A stretch of 9,793 nt of DNA from Candidatus Fermentibacterota bacterium (GCA_030620115.1 JAUXFG010000145.1:1-9793), one strand, 5' to 3'; counted from the stretch's first letter, positions 1 to 6,486 are shown. Program-made: numbers and translations. The notes: generated by a model not told the origin, from the letters alone.

Positions 1-33
1 GCTGAACGCTGAACGCTTCCTCCCCCTCCCCCC

Positions 34-130
34 AGATTCTTCAGTCGCTCCGCTCCCTCAGAATGACACGCATTCACACACATTGGCACTACCACTGTCA
101 TTCTGAGCGACTGCAAGGAGCGAAGAATCT
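34..130. repeat. Imperfect palindromic repeat, copy 1 (REP/MITE-like)
   Basis: Two 35-bp arms (34-68 and 96-130) flank a 27-bp centre. The outer 9 bp (AGATTCTTC / GAAGAATCT) and the inner 12 bp (CTCAGAATGACA / TGTCATTCTGAG) are exactly complementary; the middle of each arm carries the same GTCGCT and GCTCC words in shuffled order. A second copy at 6384-6486 has the same arms and a diverged centre, so the arms are the conserved part. No transposase is nearby. The AGATTCTTC...CTCAGAATGAC sequence resembles dispersed palindromes I know from several environmental bacterial lineages; a formal family name cannot be given from here. Confidence 0.85.
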
Positions 131-153
131 CTCCTTGTTCCAGTTCCGTCATC

Positions 154-181
154 TGAACGCTGAACGCTGAACGCTGTACGC
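154..181 (+). repeat. TGAACGC heptamer tandem array, left
   Basis: Three exact TGAACGC units (154-174) are followed by one variant TGTACGC (175-181), then by the C/T-rich tail CTCTTCTCCCCATTCC. Two further units stand at 3-16, at the window edge. The same heptamer-plus-tail arrangement recurs at 6511-6560 in the same orientation and at 9725-9784 in the opposite one, each time beside the palindromic element or where it would be expected. The unit length and low copy number exclude a CRISPR array. Confidence 0.9.
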
Positions 182-207
182 TCTCTTCTCCCCATTCCCC
201 CCCACAT

Positions 208-262
208 CTGTGGTTCCGTAAATCTCTAGTAAATCCATGGATTTAGTGGAGATTTATCACAG
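208..262. repeat. Long near-perfect palindrome
   Basis: The core 219-256 consists of two 18-bp arms around a 2-bp centre: TAAATCTCTAGTAAATCC, AT, GGATTTAGTGGAGATTTA. Only two of 18 pairs are not Watson-Crick (one G-T, one G-G). An additional CTGTG (208-212) and CACAG (258-262) pair outside it, across short unequal spacers. It is much more AT-rich than its surroundings. It lacks a T-tract, so it is not a typical terminator, and no gene starts beside it. It could be a protein-binding site, a small mobile palindrome, or the footprint of an excised element. Confidence 0.8.
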
Positions 263-435
263 CCTGGATTTTTGCCGAAAGATGGCTCTCTCGCCACCAT
301 CATTCCGCAACAAATCCGTCCATCCGACCTTCTCCCGCTTTTGCTTCGTATGATGGAGGGACGTGTTTCATCACGTCCACGGTGTGCGGCATAGGCGGCC
401 ACTTTCCAGACTCAAACACAATCAATGGCATCAAG

Positions 436-491
436 CGCCTTTGGAGTGCGCAAGCCATGCTTGCGCTTTCGAAGGCGGGAGCCACGCTCCA
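436..491. repeat. Hairpin with interleaved flanking complementarity
   Basis: A perfect 8-bp hairpin GCGCAAGC-CAT-GCTTGCGC lies at 448-466. Around it, CGCCTT (436-441) is complementary to AAGGCG (472-477), and TGGAG (442-446) is complementary to CTCCA (487-491). The order of these arms is A-B-A'-B', so the two outer pairings would form a pseudoknot-like topology rather than nest. The GGAGTGCG...CTTGC...GCTTT wording is similar to dispersed repeats I recall from other environmental bacteria. I see no evidence that it is transcribed. Confidence 0.5.
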
Positions 492-730
492 GAGCACGAA
501 TAATCTCGTCCACTCTCTTCACGACGGCGGGATGATTGGGATCTCGCCCCCACTATGGGGCTAAGCGTGCGAGAGAATCCGATCTCCTCCCCCTTCTATA
601 GCTGACCAAAATGAGCTGGCATTTCGGGATGTTTCATTCTCTCATTTTACGGCCTCGGCCTCGTGCTACGGCTCACGATAGGAATACAAAATCCCATAGA
701 GAGATCCCGGAAGCGTGGCACCACCCTCAT

Positions 731-825
731 TCATTGCGAGGAGCCCTTCGGCAAGCTCAGGATAGAGTCCGCGACGAAGCAATCTCATCCGCCCATTGAG
801 ATCGCCGCGCTCTCGCTCGCGATGA
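731..825. repeat. Palindromic repeat with ends TCATTGCGAG / CTCGCGATGA
   Basis: The ends (731-740 and 816-825) are inverted copies with one mismatch. An inner pair, GCAATCTCA (779-787) and TGAGATCGC (797-805), is also complementary with one mismatch. The TCATTGCGAG...GAAGCAATCTC wording resembles a dispersed bacterial palindrome that I recognise from other genomes. The left arm appears to be interrupted by a unit of a different family at 743-765, which would explain the unequal arms. Confidence 0.6.
743..765. repeat. CCTTCG...GCTCAGGA repeat unit, left copy
   Basis: GCCCTTCGGCAAGCTCAGGA at 743-762 pairs with the inverted unit at 871-896, which carries CCTGTCCTGAG and GTCGAAGGGC. Both match the widespread CCTTCGACAAGCTCAGGACAGG-like motif seen between genes in many environmental bacteria. 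A shorter relative, CTTCGACTTCGCTCAG, lies near 1099-1113. Confidence 0.6.
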
Positions 826-870
826 CCCCCGGGGCCTCAGGAGGGTTCAGAGAGTATAGAGCACTTCCCG

Positions 871-896
871 GCCTGTCCTGAGCTCAGTCGAAGGGC
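871..896. repeat. CCTTCG...GCTCAGGA repeat unit, right (inverted) copy
   Basis: This is the inverted partner of 743-765. It reads CCTGTCCTGAG on the plus strand, followed by CTCAGTCGAAGGGC. The two copies lie inside the 618-921 inverted repeats, so the region has at least two levels of nesting. Confidence 0.6.
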
Positions 897-921
897 CCAT
901 CCTGAAACATCCCGACATTCC

Positions 922-1162
922 GCCCTGAAATGGCTTGACATACCAGCCCAGGGCGTAGCCCTGGGGAACGGTAACAGAATACCTTCAGCCCTGACAGGGC
1001 GAGACATAGAAAGGACAAGAGGATTTGCAAGGGGCTGTCACGCCCTTTCAGGGCTTGGGCCTATTGGGTATCTATGCCCCAGGGCGGCGGCCGCTTGCTT
1101 CGACTTCGCTCAGCATAGATCGCGTCCTTACCCTGGGCTTATATGTGAAGCCCTTTCAGGGC
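922..1162. repeat. Array of GCCCT/AGGGC short palindromes
   Basis: GCCCTTTCAGGGC occurs identically at 1042-1054 and 1150-1162. A variant GCCCTGACAGGGC is at 988-1000, and a degenerate version GCCCTGAAATGGC at 922-934. Between them stands a perfect palindrome CCCAGGGC-GTA-GCCCTGGG (947-965), plus a separated pair CCCCAGGGC (1077-1085) and CCCTGGGC (1131-1138). The distance 988 to 1042 is 54 bp and 1042 to 1150 is 108 bp, so the spacing is in multiples of 54 for three units. The segment is non-coding in my reading; frames through it only translate the palindromes. Confidence 0.7.
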
Positions 1163-1284
1163 CGGGGGGATTACCGTCATGGTACGATGGAGTCCGCTGA
1201 CTGGCGGAGTCCAGTCCTTCGCCGTGCTTCGCACTACGCCAGAAGCTGAACGATTAGTCCGGGCTGGAGACTTCATTTGGAATC

Positions 1285-1459
1285 GACGAAGCTCGGGAGG
1301 AAGTCTTGGGGAAATCGACGAGGCTCCCGACGAGGTTTTTGCGACGAGGAAGGGGAAGTTCGGGACCCGCCTTCGTCGGATGGCTTCCGTCTTCTCCTGG
1401 CGGATACGCCGTGACCAGTCGGCGTGGCAAGCGAAGTTCGAGACGAAGTTCGGGAGGAA
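1285..1459. repeat. Direct repeat GACGAAGYTCGGGAGGAA
   Basis: An 18-mer at 1285-1302 recurs at 1442-1459 with one mismatch. Shorter GACGAGG words occur between them, for example near 1317, 1329 and 1343. The stretch ends just before the stop of the leftward VWA gene. It may be decayed repeat DNA. I see no product or RNA structure that I would name. Confidence 0.4.
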
Positions 1460-1467
1460 ATCTCGGG

Positions 1468-3501
1468 TTAGGCAAGCCCTTTCTGTTGCCGGAGCCACCA
1501 TTCCGTTCCCAAGACGCACAGCAGGAGAATAAAGGAGAGTGGTGAGCGTCTGAATGGTACAGTATGGCGCACTATGTCTTTTGCCTGCCACGAAATCAGC
1601 GAATCGATCCTCGTCTGCTCGCTCATGCCGAGCATCACGCCATGTCCTTCCCGGACCAATCGAGCAAGGAAAGCCGAATCAGGCGCTGTTGATAGATATT
1701 CCGGCGTGGATTGAGAGACCACCAATTCTTTCCATGCCCGCAGCGTATCCTCCTCGGACACCACCGCCCTGGCCTCCACACGCCATCTCCCCGCTCCGAG
1801 CCCAGGCATCACCACTGCCACGGGCCCGGACCTCTGCTCCATGACTATGCTTCGCTCATATTGAATTGCCCCCTCATTGTCTCGGATGAGCAATTCTACC
1901 TGCGCATGATCGGCCCTATCCCATCCCCGAGAAAACACCTCCACACCAACACTGAAGGGCTCACCGGCCAAGAGGTGCTCCTTGCCGGGCTGCAGACGAA
2001 GCCGCCCTCTGGAGTCTGGCGACAAGAGCCAACGTACTAGGCGTGGCCATGAGAGCAGGCCACCACCGTCTTCCCAGAGCATGCGGCGCCACCAGTCCGA
2101 ACCAACCCACGCAAGGCAGTAACCGCCCTCCACTGGTTGCACGGCCACCGCGGGCCGCCCGTCAGAGGTCTGTGCAATAATGGTGGCCCGTGGAGAGATA
2201 CCTATGTCACCTTCCGGGAATCTTTGTGGCGGCGCCTTGTGCTCGGTATCATCCAAGCCAAGAGAAGGGATGAGAGGATGCCTCAGGCCTGGGGCAGGCT
2301 GCACCACATCATCGCGAGACTTCATTGCCTGGCAAATTAACGGGCTGATGTCGCTCCACCCATCGCCCATCGGCCATCCCAAGACCACCACGGCCCCACC
2401 TCGGCGAAGAAGCTCATGAGCCTCTTGATGCCACACTCTCGGCTCCGGCCCTCCATAAAAGCCGACGATCATGATGTCGAGATCCGCCCCCTGGCCGGAT
2501 TCGCTGCTTCCGATCAGACCGGGAACCTCCCCCCTCACCACAAAGCCCCCATCATCAGCAAGGCTCTTTTTCAAGAACGACATGTCCGAAGCCGGCCTTG
2601 TGAAACGAAGGCTGCAGTGCCACTTGGCCTTCCGAACTTGGAGCAAGAGATCCCTGACATTGTTCTGGATCATCTCCTCACCAGGAATGGAATCAAGACA
2701 TACCTGGACGGCCCGTGATCCCGGCTCCGGTGCAGATGCCGAGAGGATGATATCAACTGTTTCTCCGGGTCGAACAACAAAGTCCTGATGTGCCGTTTCT
2801 TGGTCTTCCAGAAAGAGGCGGGCGACGCTGTGAACCAGGCCGCCGCCCCCGCGGATCTCCGCTCGAACCCGAACTGGGAACTCCTGCCCAGGCATCGCCA
2901 GCGTCGGCGCCACCACCTGGGAAAGCACCAGATCCGGTGGTTCTCCTTGTGCATCAACGATCAGACAGGAGACCTCTCTTCCAAGATGACGGAAAGAAAG
3001 AAGAGGATCCGATCCGCTATTCTGACATCCATCGCTGATCAGCAAGACCCTCTCTCTTCGGGGTCGCATCTCCAGCGCATGCGCCAAGACCCGGCCGAGG
3101 TCCGTTCGAAGCCCGTTCAGCACGAGTTCCTCATGCCGACCGGGTGACACCACGCTGATCCCCTCCCCCACAACAAGCACGCTGTCCGCACTTCTAAGCA
3201 TAGCCATGGCGCGCCCAGCTCGCGTGAGTCCCGCAACGTCATGAATGCCCATACTCTGGGAGCCATCCATCACCACCAGGATCCTCTCGGATCGCACATT
3301 CCTCAGGCTAGGGAGTCTGATATCAAAGACCAACAGAGAAAGAATCAAGAATGCGGTAATTCGAAGGAGGGGCGGAGCCAGCCCGAATCGGGCTCTCCAC
3401 GCCATGGGCTTTCCATAACTCCTGAGCGTGATCGCCAGGCCGGCAAACAAAGTGACAGCAGCGGCCACAAGCCGCCACTGCCCACTACTCAATACGCTCA
3501 T
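1468..3501 (-). CDS. Membrane-anchored VWA-domain protein (BatA-like)
   Basis: This is a 677-residue envelope protein of a poorly characterised family. Two hydrophobic segments near the N-terminus (about 11-27 and 45-60) precede a von Willebrand A domain at about 72-185. A complete MIDAS metal site is visible: D79-x-S81-x-S83, T133, and D157 in ISDG. About 190-290 looks like an Ig-type beta domain. About 340-490 has the alternating strand and glycine pattern of the glutamine-amidotransferase-like fold that often follows VWA in these proteins. About 500-600 is another beta-rich region, and a last membrane helix (about 652-670) ends in WWLRQQ. The bulk is probably periplasmic, binding a metal-dependent partner. 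It starts 18 bp after the GlmU-like gene with only a weak AGG ribosome site, so it probably depends on the operon transcript and coupling. No MoxR or DUF58 partner is present here. The substrate is unknown. Confidence 0.85.
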   Translation of the reverse strand: MSVLSSGQWRLVAAAVTLFAGLAITLRSYGKPMAWRARFGLAPPLLRITAFLILSLLVFDIRLPSLRNVRSERILVVMDGSQSMGIHDVAGLTRAGRAMAMLRSADSVLVVGEGISVVSPGRHEELVLNGLRTDLGRVLAHALEMRPRRERVLLISDGCQNSGSDPLLSFRHLGREVSCLIVDAQGEPPDLVLSQVVAPTLAMPGQEFPVRVRAEIRGGGGLVHSVARLFLEDQETAHQDFVVRPGETVDIILSASAPEPGSRAVQVCLDSIPGEEMIQNNVRDLLLQVRKAKWHCSLRFTRPASDMSFLKKSLADDGGFVVRGEVPGLIGSSESGQGADLDIMIVGFYGGPEPRVWHQEAHELLRRGGAVVVLGWPMGDGWSDISPLICQAMKSRDDVVQPAPGLRHPLIPSLGLDDTEHKAPPQRFPEGDIGISPRATIIAQTSDGRPAVAVQPVEGGYCLAWVGSDWWRRMLWEDGGGLLSWPRLVRWLLSPDSRGRLRLQPGKEHLLAGEPFSVGVEVFSRGWDRADHAQVELLIRDNEGAIQYERSIVMEQRSGPVAVVMPGLGAGRWRVEARAVVSEEDTLRAWKELVVSQSTPEYLSTAPDSAFLARLVREGHGVMLGMSEQTRIDSLISWQAKDIVRHTVPFRRSPLSFILLLCVLGTEWWLRQQKGLA

Positions 3502-3519
3502 TGTAGCCTGAGCCGAAAG

Positions 3520-4752
3520 TCACCCGCTCGGGTTTCTCTCTGTCTCGGTGATCCTCCAGACTTCCTCGAGGAGACGCCGCTCCACCGGCGTAAGAGGAAC
3601 ATCTCTTCTTCTCATCACTTTCTCGGCGGTCTCCATGGCGCGATCAAGATCATATGCCACCGTATCGTGAACTCCCCCCCAGCAGAATGACGGAATGAAC
3701 TTGGGCGGGAACCCCGATCCAAAGATGTTGCTTGAGACGCCGATCACGGTTCCCGTGTTGAAAACGGTATTGATAGCGGTCTTGCTGTGGTCCCCCACTG
3801 CGCACCCCACAAAGGTCTTTCCCGAGCTCTCGAATCTCCCGTTGACCCATACCCTCACGTCACCGTAGGTGTTCTTCAGGTTCGAATTCGTCGTACCCGC
3901 GCCGAGGTTCACCCAGTTCCCGATATAGGCGTGACCCAAAAAGCCGTGATGCTGCTTATTGCCATAGCCAAGGAAAATCGTTCTGGCCACCTCGCCTCCC
4001 ACTCTGGAGTATGGCCCAAGACTGACTTGGGGACCGATGTGAGAAAGAGGTTTCACTAAAGAGCGAGGCCCAAGATACACAGGCCCTACCACCACAGCCC
4101 CCATTCCGATAGAAGCTCCTTTATCCAGGATGACCGGACCGCCGCGTGCGTCCACCACGGCGCCGGGTTCCACCAGGGAATCAGAAGCACCAACAAGCCT
4201 CGCCGCGCCAAGGATATGGGCTCCTTCCGTTCTCGGACCATTCTGATCGGCTGTTCGAAAAAGCTCGGCATCCTTCTCGAGCAACTCTTCTTGGAGGTAG
4301 ATGAGATCCCACCAGCGTCGAAAGGTCCTCGCCTTCACCGCAATCCGCGGTAGACCAAGCGCCTCCACCCATGGCACAAACTCATGAGGTTCAGGAAGAG
4401 CGGAATTAGCCCTCCACCGGAAAGCCACGAGCTCATCCCCGTTCCAGAGCGCAAACTCCCCATCAAGTACCCCATCATGGTGTGCTACATCTCCAAAATC
4501 GATGGTCCGCGCATTGACGTAAAGAACAAGGGCGCCATCCGGCGAGTTGGGCTTCAGGTCATGGCGCTCGTGGAGGGCATCGGAAAGCCACTGGCGGCAG
4601 TGGTACGACACCCGCCTCTCAGGGAAGATGGAACGTGCCCTGGCCAAGAAGGTTCTGGTCCCGGCCAGCAGCTCCCATGGAGAATGGAGCCAGGTCAAAG
4701 GGAGCAGATCACGCCACCCATTATCCTCGAATAGACATACTTCCATGCTCAT
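3520..4752 (-). CDS. Alternative GlmU-type sugar nucleotidyltransferase / acetyltransferase family protein
   Basis: This 410-residue protein has a short N-terminal nucleotidyltransferase-like part (about 3-130; LFEDNGWRDLLPLTW at 7-21 and LYVNAR at 77-82) and a left-handed beta-helix of hexapeptide repeats (about 178-345). The block LGYGNKQHHGFLGHAYIG (261-278), NLGAGTTNSNLKNTYG (282-297), GDHSKTAINTVFNTGTVIG (320-338) and NIFGSGFPPKFIPSF (342-356) matches the family that replaces GlmU in Bacteroidota and Chlorobi. By analogy with GlmU it would make UDP-N-acetylglucosamine in the cytoplasm from glucosamine-1-phosphate; H268 or H269 sits where the acetyltransferase histidine is expected. The N-terminal part is far shorter than in true GlmU and lacks its classical LxxGxGTRM signature, so the exact reaction is inferred. 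Its ATG overlaps the stop of the upstream regulator gene (ATGA), indicating translational coupling. A second Met at residue 3 is an alternative start. Confidence 0.88.
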   Translation of the reverse strand: MSMEVCLFEDNGWRDLLPLTWLHSPWELLAGTRTFLARARSIFPERRVSYHCRQWLSDALHERHDLKPNSPDGALVLYVNARTIDFGDVAHHDGVLDGEFALWNGDELVAFRWRANSALPEPHEFVPWVEALGLPRIAVKARTFRRWWDLIYLQEELLEKDAELFRTADQNGPRTEGAHILGAARLVGASDSLVEPGAVVDARGGPVILDKGASIGMGAVVVGPVYLGPRSLVKPLSHIGPQVSLGPYSRVGGEVARTIFLGYGNKQHHGFLGHAYIGNWVNLGAGTTNSNLKNTYGDVRVWVNGRFESSGKTFVGCAVGDHSKTAINTVFNTGTVIGVSSNIFGSGFPPKFIPSFCWGGVHDTVAYDLDRAMETAEKVMRRRDVPLTPVERRLLEEVWRITETERNPSG

Positions 4753-6221
4753 CTGATCTCCTGAAGCCCATATTTCTGGATTTTCCGGTAGAGGGTTCGC
4801 TCCCCGATGCCCAACTGCTCGGCGGCATGCCGACGGTTACCCCGCGCCTCCCGGAGAGCGCTCTCAATCATCTCCCGCTCCATTTCCTCCATATTGGGCA
4901 GAGGGCGGGCAAGTCTTGTTCCGGGAATCGTCCCCTCGAAGCCCGCCTCCTCATCCACTCGGATCTCCCGAAGCGGCACAGCCAAGCCGCCCAGTCCGAG
5001 ATCTCTCCTCAACGCGGCAACCTCGTGTCTGAGCGCCATGAGTGCGCTCCAGACGAGATCGAGGCCTACTGATTCTTCCCTTCTCCTGTCCAGGACGGGC
5101 AATCGGGAGTTCAGATAGCCATGGTTGACAATATAGTCTTCAACATCCTCGACATTGATCTCGCCGGAGGCTTTCATGATTGCGACGCTTTCGGCAAAAT
5201 TGCGGAGCTGCCTCGCATTGCCCGGCCACGAATATGTTTCCAGCTTTTGAATGGCCGACCTGCTCACCCGAGGCAACTCTCCCCCCTGTTCTTCAAGGAT
5301 CTGTCGGAGAAAACGCCAGAAAAGCGGTTCAATATCTTCGGGACGCTCTCGAAGCGGCGGTATCTCTATGCGCACTACACATAATCTGAAGAAGAGATCT
5401 TGCCTGAATTTCCCCTCTTCCACACGTCTGGCAAGATTCATATTCGTGGCTGCCACGATCCGCGCATCCGTACGCACGCTTTCCGATCCCCCGACACGCA
5501 TAAACTCCTTCTCTTCAAGAACTCTGAGCAGCTTGACCTGAATGGCAGGGGCAAGTTCTCCGATCTCGTCAAGAAAGATCGTCCCACCGCGTGCGAGCTC
5601 AAAGACCCCCTTCCGTCGAGCCACTGCACCGGTAAAGGCGCCTTTCTCGTGGCCAAAAAGCTCACTCTCCAATATTCCTTCGGCCAAGGCAGCGCAGTTG
5701 ACCGGCACCAAGGGGCCATCGGATCGTCGGCTATTGGCATGGATGGCGCGGGCCACCAATTCTTTTCCCGTGCCGCTCTCCCCTTCGATAAGGATCGTTA
5801 CGGTGGAGGGCGCCGCGTGCAGGATCAGCTCCGCGATTCGAAAGAGAGCCGCCGATCTCCCAATGAGCTTTGTCTTCCCTAATGCCTGGCGTTGATGGAT
5901 CTTGGCGAATACCTCAGCCACAATCCCGTCGTCATCTGAGTCCACCGGGAGGCTCTCAACGGTTCGTGGGGACCCAGCCTCGGTCAATTCGAGCACGTCA
6001 GGGGGGTGATCGCTCACCATCAGACGCCGCCGGAGAACCGTACTGGCATTTGGCGCGAGTCCCCTGTCGATGATCACAAGATCGAATGTCTCATTGCGCA
6101 CCTTGAGCCACAACTCTTTTGCCGAGCGCGCTCTCGCCATGCCAGAGCCCGAAAGGGCCCGCGCAAGACGGTTCGCCAGGCCGTCGTCCGCAGTGGCAAT
6201 AAGAATCATCGAAGGGTTCAT
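4749..6221 (-). CDS. Sigma-54-dependent response regulator (NtrC family) with degenerate receiver
   Basis: This 490-residue protein is a transcription activator of sigma-54 RNA polymerase. The receiver-like domain (about 5-112) keeps acidic D12/D13 and a candidate phospho-acceptor D52 (VIID52), with T80, but the usual Lys-Pro motif near its end is absent, so phosphorylation is doubtful. The AAA+ domain (about 117-345) has Walker A GESGTGKE (147-154), a normal sigma-54 contact loop GAFTGA (194-199), Walker B TIFLDEIGE (214-222), arginine-finger region FRQDLFFR (272-279) and WPGNARQLRN (332-341). A charged helix (about 388-410) links to a Fis-type HTH (about 460-484). I chose Met at 6221 because an open frame to 6299 only adds repeat-derived residues and because GGGGAA stands 5 bp upstream. 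It heads the operon and overlaps the GlmU-like gene by ATGA, so that gene may be a target. No sigma-54 promoter was found. Confidence 0.92.
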   Translation of the reverse strand: MNPSMILIATADDGLANRLARALSGSGMARARSAKELWLKVRNETFDLVIIDRGLAPNASTVLRRRLMVSDHPPDVLELTEAGSPRTVESLPVDSDDDGIVAEVFAKIHQRQALGKTKLIGRSAALFRIAELILHAAPSTVTILIEGESGTGKELVARAIHANSRRSDGPLVPVNCAALAEGILESELFGHEKGAFTGAVARRKGVFELARGGTIFLDEIGELAPAIQVKLLRVLEEKEFMRVGGSESVRTDARIVAATNMNLARRVEEGKFRQDLFFRLCVVRIEIPPLRERPEDIEPLFWRFLRQILEEQGGELPRVSRSAIQKLETYSWPGNARQLRNFAESVAIMKASGEINVEDVEDYIVNHGYLNSRLPVLDRRREESVGLDLVWSALMALRHEVAALRRDLGLGGLAVPLREIRVDEEAGFEGTIPGTRLARPLPNMEEMEREMIESALREARGNRRHAAEQLGIGERTLYRKIQKYGLQEIR

Positions 6222-6226
6222 AACTG

Positions 6227-6232
6227 TTCCCC
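6227..6232 (-). promoter_or_regulatory. Ribosome binding site deciding the 6221 start
   Basis: On the minus strand GGGGAA is followed by a 5-bp spacer, CAGTT, and the ATG ending at 6221. The upstream in-frame Met codons (up to 6299) lie in or beyond the 6259-6284 palindrome and have no comparable site. Confidence 0.55.
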
Positions 6233-6258
6233 GCCCCATCTTGGGGTTTCTGTGTTCT

Positions 6259-6284
6259 ATGAATCCGCCATCTGGCGGATTCAT
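6259..6284. repeat. Perfect 12-bp-arm palindrome upstream of the NtrC-type gene
   Basis: ATGAATCCGCCA (6259-6270) and TGGCGGATTCAT (6273-6284) are exact inverted copies around a TC centre. It lies 38 bp before the regulator's start, in its probable 5' leader. It could be an operator, an RNA hairpin in the leader, or a dispersed palindrome. The last 11 bases of the window (9783-9793) match the complement of 6264-6274. Confidence 0.85.
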
Positions 6285-6370
6285 TCCCTCATTCCGCAAT
6301 TCCGTATTCCGAAATTCCCCCCTCTCCCTCCCCAGATTGAAGATTACAGATTCCAGATTGCCAGATTCCT
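6283..6370. repeat. Degenerate 7-8 bp tandem microrepeats
   Basis: ATTCCG occurs at 6291, 6299 and 6306, that is every 7-8 bp, with related ATTCC words just before and after. From about 6334 to 6368 the word AGATT repeats (AGATTGA, AGATTACA, AGATTCC, AGATTGCC, AGATTCC). The run leads straight into the composite palindrome at 6384. Slippage-generated sequence is the simplest reading. Confidence 0.6.
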
Positions 6371-6383
6371 CCCCCCTCCTCCC

Positions 6384-6486
6384 AGATTCTTCAGTCGCTC
6401 TGCTCCCTCAGAATGACATGCATAGCACACACCAATTCAGCCACCACCCACTGCTATTCTGAGCGACCACAAGGAGCGAAAAATCT
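6384..6486. repeat. Imperfect palindromic repeat, copy 2
   Basis: This is a second copy of the 34-130 element in the same orientation. The left arm (6384-6418) differs from copy 1 at a single base; the right arm (6452-6486) differs at several positions; the centre has diverged in sequence and length. It is preceded by a similar C-rich tract and followed by the same heptamer array, so copies 1 and 2 are copies of a unit of about 180 bp. Confidence 0.85.

Larger units (their letters stand above)
618..921. repeat. 304-bp segment bounded by 19-bp inverted repeats
   Basis: Positions 618-636 and 903-921 are inverted copies of one 19-mer. Thirteen consecutive bases, TGAAACATCCCGA on one strand, are identical, and 17 of 19 match overall. 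The interior holds no gene but does contain two other palindromic repeat families (731-825, and the pair 743-765 / 871-896), so this looks like a small non-autonomous element or a nested insertion site. No target-site duplication is evident, because similarity outside the 19-mers fades gradually rather than stopping sharply. Confidence 0.55.
1..1467. other. Gene-free mosaic of dispersed repeats
   Basis: This stretch of nearly 1.5 kb has no reading frame that I accept as a gene. The open frames are short (about 60-150 codons), start without convincing ribosome sites, and are translations of palindromic repeats. The content is a succession of repeat units, annotated separately: a composite palindrome plus heptamers (1-198), a long near-perfect palindrome (208-262), a nested hairpin (436-491), a mosaic bounded by inverted repeats (618-921), an array of GCCCT/AGGGC palindromes (922-1162), and weak direct repeats (1285-1459). 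The region lies beyond the 3' end of the leftward operon, so it needs no promoter for that operon. I see no clear intrinsic terminator: none of the palindromes is followed by a T-run on the minus strand. Confidence 0.75.

Noticed and set aside
84-98. TTGGCAC as a sigma-54 -24 element
   Set aside because: The -12 part does not match, and the bases lie in the variable centre of the repeat, which is not kept in copy 2.
154-181. CRISPR-like repeats
   Set aside because: The units are 7 bp, contiguous and without spacers.
382-564. A 60-codon plus-strand frame
   Set aside because: It runs through the 436-491 hairpin and has no ribosome site or recognisable protein pattern.
1139-1591. A 150-codon minus-strand frame at the end of the operon
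   Set aside because: It overlaps the VWA gene's C-terminal codons in another frame and otherwise translates repeat DNA rich in Arg, Ser and Pro.
6222-6299. A 26-residue N-terminal extension of the NtrC-type regulator
   Set aside because: It translates the 6259-6284 palindrome and adjoining repeat DNA, and receiver domains begin close to the Met at 6221.
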